From Neptunomonas phycophila (lineage in GTDB: Bacteria; Pseudomonadota; Gammaproteobacteria; Pseudomonadales; Balneatricaceae), in NCBI RefSeq assembly GCF_001922575.1, contig NZ_MRCI01000002.1, forward strand, positions 62,001 through 126,000: a DNA stretch of 64,000 nt, written 5' to 3'. The notes below the pieces were generated by a model. It was not told the DNA's origin. It did no database searches and saw only the letters and a list, made by a program, of their open reading frames with translations. The position numbers and the translations under genes are program-made. This document shows, piece by piece, positions 57,629 through 64,000 of the stretch (within the stretch, counting starts at the first letter, position 1; every line of letters begins with the position of its first letter).

Positions 57629-59046
57629 ACTAAGCTGTCCATCGGGTGTAGCATGGCTGAGGGCGAGAGCAAGCGGTTGAGTGTTGCTTCATCCAGCAGG
57701 TTTTCTTTGAGTATTAGCTCGCCCACGGTAGAGCGGGTTAGCAATGCGTTACGAGCAATACGTGAAGCATTATCATAACCGATATAAGGCACCAATGCGG
57801 TGATCATACCAATACTGTCTTTTACTTGTTGCTGACAGTGCTCTTTGTTAGCGCTAATACCGCGAATACAGCGATGGTCCAGCATGTAAATAGCGGAGGT
57901 TAGCATCTTCATGGAGTTGAGGATGTTGTAAACGATAACCGGCTCCATGGCATTGAGTTGCAGTTGACCTGCTTCGGCGGCCATAGAGACGGTCAGGTCG
58001 CTGCCCATAACTTGAAAGGCCGTTTGGTTTACGGCTTCGGGTATAACCGGGTTTACCTTGCCCGGCATGATAGATGAGCCAGGTTGCATAGCCGGTAAGT
58101 TAATTTCATTAAAGCCTGCACGGGGACCACTGGATAATAAACGTAAGTCGTTGCAGATTTTAGATAGCTTGATAGCCAAGCGCTTTTGTATGCTCGACAT
58201 GGACACAAACGCGCCCATATCCGAGGTCGCTTCCACTAAGTTACTGGCGGGTACAACCGGGAGTTCGCTAATGCGCGCTAGGTGCTCAATGGCAATTCGC
58301 GAGTAATCTTTATGGGTGTTAAGCCCTGTCCCTATGGCCGTTCCACCTAAGTTAACTTCACAGAGTAAGTTGCAGACTTCACCAATGCGTTGGATGTCTT
58401 CGCCTAATGTGACTGAGAAAGCTTTAAATTCTTGGCCAAGCGTCATGGGGACAGCGTCTTGTAGCTGAGTGCGGCCCATTTTCAGTACGTCTGCAAACTC
58501 CTCGGCTTTGGCTTCTAGGCTTTTGTGGATGGAGCGAAGTGAGTGCAGCAAAGCACGAGTGCTCAGCACGATGGATAAACGCGCGGCGGTTGGGTAGGCA
58601 TCATTGGTTGATTGCGAGCGGTTTACATCGTTGTTTGGGTGTAAATATTGATATTGGCCCTTTTCGTAGCCCATGATCGATAGTGCTAAATTGGCGATCA
58701 CTTCGTTGGCGTTCATATTGGTTGAGGTGCCTGCACCGCCTTGAATCAAATCGACGACAAATTGGTCATGTAGCTCGCCTTCGCGAATCCGTTGGCAGGC
58801 TTGTTTAATCGCCTTGTATTTAGCGGGCGGTAGCTCTCCGAGTTCAAAGTTGGCTTCGGCGGCGGCTTCTTTGACCATTGCTAAGGTGTTGATCAGGTCT
58901 GGGAAGTGGTGAATAGGGACGCCGGTAATATTGAAATTACGCAAAGCCCGGAGTGTTTGAATGCCATACCACGCCGAGTTTGGAAGGGATTCGTCGCCTA
59001 AAAGATCATGTTCAAGCCGCGTTGTCATACCAGTATTTATACCCAT
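57625..59046 (-). CDS. aspA: Aspartate ammonia-lyase
   Basis: Deaminates aspartate to fumarate. 473 residues of the aspartase/fumarase superfamily: GGAGTSTNMNANEVI, the catalytic Ser loop SSIMPGKVNP, and IEHDLLGDESLPNSAWYG at the N-terminus, with aspartase-type residues rather than fumarase. ATG 59028 (MTTRLEHDLLG) is a possible alternative; neither start has a good ribosome site. Overlaps ansA by four bases; together they convert asparagine to fumarate plus two ammonia. Divergent from an XRE-type regulator. Confidence 0.93.
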   Translation of the reverse strand: MGINTGMTTRLEHDLLGDESLPNSAWYGIQTLRALRNFNITGVPIHHFPDLINTLAMVKEAAAEANFELGELPPAKYKAIKQACQRIREGELHDQFVVDLIQGGAGTSTNMNANEVIANLALSIMGYEKGQYQYLHPNNDVNRSQSTNDAYPTAARLSIVLSTRALLHSLRSIHKSLEAKAEEFADVLKMGRTQLQDAVPMTLGQEFKAFSVTLGEDIQRIGEVCNLLCEVNLGGTAIGTGLNTHKDYSRIAIEHLARISELPVVPASNLVEATSDMGAFVSMSSIQKRLAIKLSKICNDLRLLSSGPRAGFNEINLPAMQPGSSIMPGKVNPVIPEAVNQTAFQVMGSDLTVSMAAEAGQLQLNAMEPVIVYNILNSMKMLTSAIYMLDHRCIRGISANKEHCQQQVKDSIGMITALVPYIGYDNASRIARNALLTRSTVGELILKENLLDEATLNRLLSPSAMLHPMDSLV

Positions 59047-59100
59047 GTCAGTCGGTAAGCCTAAGTGCGTTACTGACTAAAATTTAAACATGACAAGGCA

Positions 59101-59172
59101 GCATCACTCTATTACGCAGAATGGGAAAATGGTATGCTTTTTGATGCTTTAAGTGCATCATAGTGCATCACT
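59101..59172. repeat. Repeated GCATCA operator-like sites
   Basis: GCATCACT at 59101, TGATGC at 59142, GCATCA at 59155 and GCATCACT at 59165 crowd the aspA/XRE intergenic region. TGATGC-N7-GCATCA is an inverted pair, and AGTGCATCA is directly repeated 10 bases apart (one helical turn). They fit binding sites for the adjacent regulator. Confidence 0.65.
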
Positions 59173-59192
59173 AAGGGAGCTGGGTTAACGGT

Positions 59193-60008
59193 ATGTATCA
59201 AGATTTATCAAGTAATCTTAAATTGCTGTGTAGCTATTATGATTCGATTGCCCAAGTATGTCGGGAGTTGGATATTAATCGTTCGCAATTTAACCGTTAT
59301 TTAACAGGACGTTATAAGCCTTCGGCGAGCACATTGCGTAAATTGTGTGATTTTTTTGGTGTGGAAGAGTACGAGTTGATGCTGCCGGCACCTCAGTTTG
59401 CTCGTTTGATTCAAGTGCGCCCGCGTCCATCGGCCGAGCCTGTAGCATCACGCATAGAAAATGAGCATTTGGCGCTGTTGCACAAAGCGAGCGGTACGCA
59501 AATGGATAAATATTTGGGGTATTACTTTGAGTATTACCTGTCTATGGCTGTGCCGGGCAAAATACTCCGTAATTTGATTTGCATCGAGAAGCAGAACGAC
59601 GGGGTTTTTTATCAACGCACCGAGCGACTGCGAGAGTCGGCGACTGATCCGGCTTATCATAGTAAATATCTTGGGGTTGTTGTCTTTTTAACGGACCGGA
59701 TTTTTATGGCCGATTACGAGTCGTTAGCCACTAACGAAGTCACTGAAACCATACTGATTCCTAGTTATAAAAACCGCATCAACCGGCTTAATGGTTTGCG
59801 CTTAGGTGTCCCTGCCAATGGCGTGCGCACGCCAAGTTGTACACGCGTGGTGATGGAGTATTTGGGCGCTCAGGTGGACGTGCGTAAAGCGCTGGGGTTG
59901 TGCGGTTTGTATCATTTAGATGATAAAGCGATTGATGATTCGATCCGCGAAGCCGTTAAAAATGATATGCAGCCGGGCGAATGGCATTTTAGAGCGCGTA
60001 GCTCCTAA
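59193..60008 (+). CDS. XRE-type helix-turn-helix regulator
   Basis: A 271-residue protein with an N-terminal Cro/C1-type helix-turn-helix (residues about 15-60: SIAQVCRELDINRSQFNRYL, then GRYKPSASTLRKLCDFF) and a 190-residue C-terminal domain of unknown fold, probably for ligand sensing. Located divergent from aspA-ansA with repeated operator-like sites just upstream. B. subtilis controls ansAB with AnsR, an XRE-type repressor, so an analogous role is likely (inference; AnsR is much shorter). Convergent with an ankyrin gene, overlapping by four bases at the stops. Confidence 0.85.
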   Translation: MYQDLSSNLKLLCSYYDSIAQVCRELDINRSQFNRYLTGRYKPSASTLRKLCDFFGVEEYELMLPAPQFARLIQVRPRPSAEPVASRIENEHLALLHKASGTQMDKYLGYYFEYYLSMAVPGKILRNLICIEKQNDGVFYQRTERLRESATDPAYHSKYLGVVVFLTDRIFMADYESLATNEVTETILIPSYKNRINRLNGLRLGVPANGVRTPSCTRVVMEYLGAQVDVRKALGLCGLYHLDDKAIDDSIREAVKNDMQPGEWHFRARSS

Positions 60009-60625
60009 GGCCCTAACATCATGAGGCGAATTCGACGATCCTCGGCGCAACGCGTTAGATAGGCTTTTAACTCTTCATCTAAGGTTGTTGGCCATTCGTC
60101 AGGAAGCGGAGCACCCGAGCTCACTAAAAAATGCATGAGTTCGCGGTTGTTGCTCGCCAAGGCGTACTGTAATGCGCTGTTACCTTGGCTATCAACAAGG
60201 GTGAGATCCACACCGTATTGTTCTAACCGGTTAAGGTGTAGCATCAGCTCTTTCTCTGGACAATGGTCAAAGCACGCTTTAACTGTGGCTAGCCCTTGAG
60301 GTTTGGCGCCCCCTTTCATGAGGAGTGTGATAAGGGCTAGCCGTTGGGCGGGCTGCTGCAGCGCTAGCACGAGTAGGGATTCCTGCTTAAGCCCTGTTTG
60401 GTTGGGGTTGGCTCCGGCATTGATTAACTGTTCTACTAACGTGGGCTGCTGTGCGGCGATACTGAGTTCTAACAGCGAAGGGGTGTTGGCTCTGGGTTGA
60501 TTAAGCCAATCGGCATCGAGTTTAGGGAGTAGTTTGAGTAGGGCAGGTAGATCTCCCGCTTCTATGACGCTGATTGTTTTGTCGATGCGTTGTTGTGAAA
60601 TATGTCGCTTGATCAATGAGAGCAT
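60005..60625 (-). CDS. Ankyrin-repeat protein
   Basis: A 206-residue cytoplasmic protein with about four ankyrin repeats: NTPSLLELSIAAQQPTLVEQLINAGANPN (divided), ESLLVLALQQPAQRLALITLLMKGGA, and NSALQYALASNNRELMHFLVSSGAPLP. No signal peptide or catalytic domain. It likely mediates protein contacts; partner unknown. Transcribed just after sixA on the same strand, 12 bases away. Confidence 0.87.
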   Translation of the reverse strand: MLSLIKRHISQQRIDKTISVIEAGDLPALLKLLPKLDADWLNQPRANTPSLLELSIAAQQPTLVEQLINAGANPNQTGLKQESLLVLALQQPAQRLALITLLMKGGAKPQGLATVKACFDHCPEKELMLHLNRLEQYGVDLTLVDSQGNSALQYALASNNRELMHFLVSSGAPLPDEWPTTLDEELKAYLTRCAEDRRIRLMMLGP

Positions 60626-60637
60626 AATGTAAAGTAA

Positions 60638-61156
60638 CTAGCCTTTGTGGAGCTTGGGGTAATCAAACCAAAGAACTGAACCGCTTGCACTGCATACCGA
60701 TGACCATTGAGATACGGTAAGCGATAGGTGCATGATGCCACAGGTTGGGAATTTAGTAAGTGTCTCGGCTGTGAGTAATTCAATGAGCTGATGCATTCCT
60801 GGGTTATGACCAAAGAGCATCAAGTGTTGATGCTGGTTATCTTGTCGTTGTATCACGCGTAAAAGCGCCTCGGGTGTTGCCTCGTACAGGTCATCTTCTA
60901 GCACAAGCGAGAGGTCGGGCTGTACTTGGCGTAACTCTCTATGCACGGCTTTGGCTGTGGCTTGTGCGCGGGTTGCTCCACTGGTAATACACAAGCTAGG
61001 GCGTAAGTTGCGCTGGATAATTCTTTCCGTCATTTCAGGTAAGTTGCTATAACCCCGTGCGTTAAGAGGGCGGTAATAATCTGCCGTATTAGGGTTATCC
61101 CAGCTCGATTTGGCGTGGCGAATAAGTGTTAAATGAAACGGCGTCGATGCTTTCAT
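60638..61156 (-). CDS. sixA: Phosphohistidine phosphatase SixA
   Basis: A 172-residue small histidine phosphatase. LIRHAKSSWDNP carries the catalytic His14; second half FGHNPGMHQLIELLT holds the other His. Family size and N-terminus match SixA, which dephosphorylates HPt-type phosphohistidines. Twelve bases upstream of the ankyrin gene; likely one transcript. Confidence 0.9.
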   Translation of the reverse strand: MKASTPFHLTLIRHAKSSWDNPNTADYYRPLNARGYSNLPEMTERIIQRNLRPSLCITSGATRAQATAKAVHRELRQVQPDLSLVLEDDLYEATPEALLRVIQRQDNQHQHLMLFGHNPGMHQLIELLTAETLTKFPTCGIMHLSLTVSQWSSVCSASGSVLWFDYPKLHKG

Positions 61157-61289
61157 AGAGGACCTGATATTAATAGGGTACGCTGTGGTAAGTTTATACG
61201 GGCTACCCGTATGATGAGATGAATAAATAGTAGGTTGCTAGAAGGCCAACATTACTAGCCATGTTATCTTTAAGAAAGGACTAGATACG

Positions 61290-62204
61290 ATGTCTGCCGA
61301 AAAAATTTCGACCAGTGCGTTGGCTAAGCGTCGAGGTGTCAGTGTTAAAGCCGTCTTTGCTGAGCTATCCCAACGAGGATGGATTGTCCGGCTGAACGAG
61401 CAATGGGAGCTGACAAATGCTGGACGGCAGCAAGGTGGCGAGGTCGTATCCAGTGAACGTTTTGGTCAGTATATTGTTTGGCCCGATTCGTTGGCGATTG
61501 ATGAGCCGGATGGGTTACCGGCGTCTACCGTGCTTCCCGCTCGCTCGCACGTGACAGTTAGCCAGTTAGCTGAGCCGTTGGGGATTTCGCCTGCGCAGCT
61601 AAATACGGTGCTGGCCGAGTTACATTGGATAAAAAGAGCAAAGCCCAAAGGGTGGGAACTAACGCACCACGGGGCTTTTTATGGTGGTTTAGCGCGCGAA
61701 ACAAAAGACAACATCCCTTACGTTATTTGGCCTGATAACCTGCTAGAACAACCCGTGTTGAAGCATTCTGTGGGCGTAGTAGCGGGAGAATTGAGCTCCA
61801 TTTTGCAGTTAGATCGCACTTATCATGCAGATTACCCAGACTTTTTGCGAGCTGAGCAGCAGCAAGCGGCTAATTTTTTATCGCTAGACGGGCATGCCCA
61901 TCGTTACTTGATGACTCAGCGTGTTGATAATTGGTTGTATTTGGCTGGGATTAATCATGCGATTAATCGTAGTTTGCCGTTTGATATGACGCTGGTATCC
62001 GATTTTTATTTGCCTGATGTTGGCGTGTACATTGAGTGTGTGGATCGCTCTCGTGAGGCTGACTACCTTAAGTTTATAGACACTAAGCGTCAGCGTTACA
62101 AAAAAGCAGGCCTAACGCTTATTGAGTTATCCGAAGCGGATACGCAGCAGCTTGATGCGGTACTGCCGCGTCTACTCAAGCCATTGGGTGTTGAGTTTTC
62201 TTAG
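61290..62204 (+). CDS. Double winged-helix protein with PD-(D/E)XK-like C-terminus
   Basis: A 304-residue protein. Two similar N-terminal modules (about 5-65 and 90-150) each look like winged helix followed by W-E-L-T-x-x-G and (Y)VIWPDxL: ISTSALAKRRGVSVKAVFAEL...QWELTNAG...YIVWPDSL and VTVSQLAEPLGISPAQLNTVL...GWELTHHG...YVIWPDNL. The C-terminal half (about 205-300) has VDNWLYLAGINHAINRSL, Asp238 in SDFYLP, Glu249 in VYIEC, Lys266 in DTKRQRY, then LTLIEL and LPRLLKPLGV, the pattern of a PD-(D/E)XK nuclease-like fold. This type of protein is often misnamed glycerol kinase in gammaproteobacterial genomes. Role unknown; DNA or RNA cleavage is predicted. No partner adjacent. Confidence 0.75.
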   Translation: MSAEKISTSALAKRRGVSVKAVFAELSQRGWIVRLNEQWELTNAGRQQGGEVVSSERFGQYIVWPDSLAIDEPDGLPASTVLPARSHVTVSQLAEPLGISPAQLNTVLAELHWIKRAKPKGWELTHHGAFYGGLARETKDNIPYVIWPDNLLEQPVLKHSVGVVAGELSSILQLDRTYHADYPDFLRAEQQQAANFLSLDGHAHRYLMTQRVDNWLYLAGINHAINRSLPFDMTLVSDFYLPDVGVYIECVDRSREADYLKFIDTKRQRYKKAGLTLIELSEADTQQLDAVLPRLLKPLGVEFS

Positions 62205-62224
62205 CTTATTTGTCCTAACACATG

Positions 62225-64000
62225 CTAAATAATACGTGCGGATTCATACGCTTGTATTTCTACCGCTATGCTTTTTGAGGTAGGGGTTGCGCTAAAATCT
62301 CCCACACTGTCGAGCGGGACCAATGGGTTAGTTTCTGGATAGTAAGCGGCCACATTACCAGCTGGAATATCGTAGGGGACTAATTTGAAACCGTCTATTT
62401 GGCGAGTTTCGCCATCGTCCCATAATGATCGAATACTGACGCTTTGGCCGTCTGCAAAGCCTAGGCGTTGTATGTCGGCTTCGTTAATAAATATCACTTT
62501 GCGTTCGCCTTTTATACCACGGTATCGGTCATTCATGCCGTAAATGGTGGTGTTGTATTGATCATGTGAGCGCAGGGTTTGCAATATGAGTGTGCGTTCT
62601 GTGAGTTGAGAAGCTGCTTTATCAGGCAGTATGCTGGCGGGCAGTGCATGGCTGTGGATAACAGCTTTGCCCGTTTGGGTTTTCCACACAAGGTCGCGCG
62701 CACTGTTACCTAAGTAAAACCCGCCCGGTTGGGCGATTTTTTCGTTGAAACCTTCAAATCCGGGGATGACTTGCTCGATCAGATCACGAATACGTCCATA
62801 ATCTTCGGTTAACGCTGACCAGTTGACGAGCTGGCTTTTTGGGCTGTTTGCGAATGTTGCTGTGGCTAATGCTGCAATGATAGCCGGTTCAGAGCGCATT
62901 TGATCTGATAGCGGCTCAATAACACCACCGGAAGCATGCACCATGCTAAACGAATCTTCTACGGTGACCTGTTGTGGGCCACTTGCTTGGTGGTCAATGT
63001 CTGTGCGTCCCAAGCAAGGCAATATAATGGCGTTTTTTCCAACCGCTAAATGCGAGCGGTTAAGCTTAGTACTGATCTGCACAGTGAGCTCGCAGTTTTG
63101 TAAAGCGGCATGTGTGACCTGTGTATCTGGTGTCGCGGCAGCAAAGTTGCCGCCCAGCCCAATAAACACCTTACTGCGGCCTGATCGCATAGCGCGGATG
63201 GCGTCGATAACGGCGTGGCCTGCTTGGGTGGGGGCTTCAAAACCAAACACTTCACCTAAGCGGCTTAAAAAGGCAGTGCTAGGGTTTTCGTTGATACCCA
63301 TGGTGCGGTCGCCTTGTACATTGCTGTGTCCGCGAACGGGGCAGGCACCAGCGCCAGGTTTGCCTAAGTTGCCGCGTAAGGCGAGCAGGTTGATAATTTC
63401 GTGAATGGTCGCTACTGAGTGTTTATGCTGTGTGATGCCCATTGCCCATGTACAGATAACGCGCGGTGCTTGGGCGTAGAGGGTAGCGGCGTGTTCTATT
63501 TCGGGTTGGCTTAAGCCCGATTGCTCCACAATACTTGTCCACGGAGTTGCATTAACTATAGCTAAATAATCTTCAAGTCCGACGGTGTTTGCTGTTAAGA
63601 AAGCGTGATCAAACACTGCTTCTGAGCGCTCTTGCGCTTCGTGTTCCAATGCGAGTAAGGCTTTTACCATGCCGCGGACTGCGGCCATATCGCCACCTAT
63701 TTTAGGGCAAAAGTAGTGTGATGATATCGGCGTTGATCCGTTGGTTAGCATCTGGACGGGACTTTGCGGGTTTTGGAAGCGCTCTAACCCACGCTCGCGT
63801 AAAGTATTAAAGCTTACAATGGGCGCGCCGCGCTTGCTGACTTCCCGCAGCGTTTCTAGCATTCGGGGGTGATTGGTCCCAGGGTTTTGACCAAAGACAA
63901 AAACGGCGTCGGCCTGCTCAAAATCGTCTATTTCAACGGTGCCTTTGCCGGTACCTATACTGCTGGTTAGGGCATATCCACTGGCCTCGTGACACATGTT
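62225..64000 (-). CDS. FdhF/YdeP-family molybdopterin oxidoreductase, 5'-truncated
   Basis: The last about 591 residues of a large molybdenum enzyme alpha subunit; the N-terminal part is beyond the window. Recognised by NMCHEASGYALTSSIGTGKG, FVFGQNPGTNHPRML, GGDMAAVRGMVKAL, ITQHKHSVATI, RGNLGKPGAGACPVRGHSN and C-terminal Mo-dinucleotide domain (RSHDQYNTTIYGMNDRYRG, divided). These match E. coli YdeP and other FdhF-like proteins without a visible selenocysteine TGA in this part. Substrate uncertain (acid resistance in E. coli, formate elsewhere). Convergent with the winged-helix gene with 20 bases between stops. Confidence 0.9.
   Translation of the reverse strand, partial: NMCHEASGYALTSSIGTGKGTVEIDDFEQADAVFVFGQNPGTNHPRMLETLREVSKRGAPIVSFNTLRERGLERFQNPQSPVQMLTNGSTPISSHYFCPKIGGDMAAVRGMVKALLALEHEAQERSEAVFDHAFLTANTVGLEDYLAIVNATPWTSIVEQSGLSQPEIEHAATLYAQAPRVICTWAMGITQHKHSVATIHEIINLLALRGNLGKPGAGACPVRGHSNVQGDRTMGINENPSTAFLSRLGEVFGFEAPTQAGHAVIDAIRAMRSGRSKVFIGLGGNFAAATPDTQVTHAALQNCELTVQISTKLNRSHLAVGKNAIILPCLGRTDIDHQASGPQQVTVEDSFSMVHASGGVIEPLSDQMRSEPAIIAALATATFANSPKSQLVNWSALTEDYGRIRDLIEQVIPGFEGFNEKIAQPGGFYLGNSARDLVWKTQTGKAVIHSHALPASILPDKAASQLTERTLILQTLRSHDQYNTTIYGMNDRYRGIKGERKVIFINEADIQRLGFADGQSVSIRSLWDDGETRQIDGFKLVPYDIPAGNVAAYYPETNPLVPLDSVGDFSATPTSKSIAVEIQAYESARII

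Noticed and set aside
62225-64000. Selenocysteine formate dehydrogenase
   Set aside because: No in-frame TGA is seen in the visible part and the sequence matches YdeP-type proteins; the active-site region itself is outside the window.

Overview
The window reads as the chromosome of a marine-type gammaproteobacterium, most likely an Oceanospirillales relative (Neptunomonas, Marinobacterium or Amphritea-like). This rests on conserved gene order (queA-tgt-yajC-secD-secF; hemA-prfA-prmC-moeB facing TPR protein-lolB and prs-rplY-pth-ychF), protein resemblance to Pseudomonas/Oceanospirillaceae families, and a moderate-GC, AT-leaning base composition. No phage, transposon, IS element or CRISPR array was seen. 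The genus is inference.

Layout. 1-3.6 kb: end of a D-glucarate catabolic locus (truncated gudD, FadR-type GntR regulator, 2,5-dioxovalerate dehydrogenase). 3.7-5.1 kb: RIO1-type kinase convergent with a YqaA-type membrane protein. 5.2-13.5 kb: a DUF1302/DUF1329 envelope pair divergent from an AraC-family regulator, then an acyl-CoA dehydrogenase and ETF-ubiquinone oxidoreductase; this looks like uptake and oxidation of a hydrophobic substrate. 13.7-15 kb: pseudoazurin and a MarC-family protein. 15-24.4 kb: a complete copper-homeostasis island: copB and copA (multicopper oxidase) leftward; MerR regulator, Cu+ P-type ATPase, anchored cupredoxin, copR, copS, copC and copD rightward. A 19-bp-spacer MerR-type promoter precedes the merR operon, and matching cop-box palindromes precede both copA and copC, suggesting a two-tier circuit.

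24.5-32.4 kb: fpr divergent from a FinR-like LysR regulator; a tRNA Ser-Asn-Lys-Lys cluster with a stringent-type promoter and a 12-copy heptamer repeat behind it; cyanase, an FNT channel and a one-piece PP2C phosphatase/Ser-Thr kinase; a small membrane protein; exported rhodanese and DsrE-like proteins; tRNA-Leu. 32.5-41.9 kb: queA-tgt-yajC-secDF, rnr and serB. 42-45.6 kb: a FimX-like degenerate GGDEF/EAL protein, a duplicated tRNA Gln-Met array, and mntP behind a yybP-ykoY manganese riboswitch. 45.7-56.5 kb: translation, nucleotide and haem housekeeping genes; ispE, normally between lolB and prs, is absent here. 56.6-64 kb: an aspA-ansA operon divergent from an XRE-type regulator with repeated operator-like sites, an ankyrin protein, sixA, a double winged-helix protein with a nuclease-like C-terminus, and the 3' part of a YdeP/FdhF-type molybdoenzyme gene.

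The parts most deserving a second look are the wiring and metal specificity of the copper island, the winged-helix/nuclease-like protein at 61.3 kb, the altered lolB-prs junction, the catalytically degenerate c-di-GMP protein, and the aspA-ansA/XRE operator architecture. Everything here comes from reading the sequence; no database search was run.
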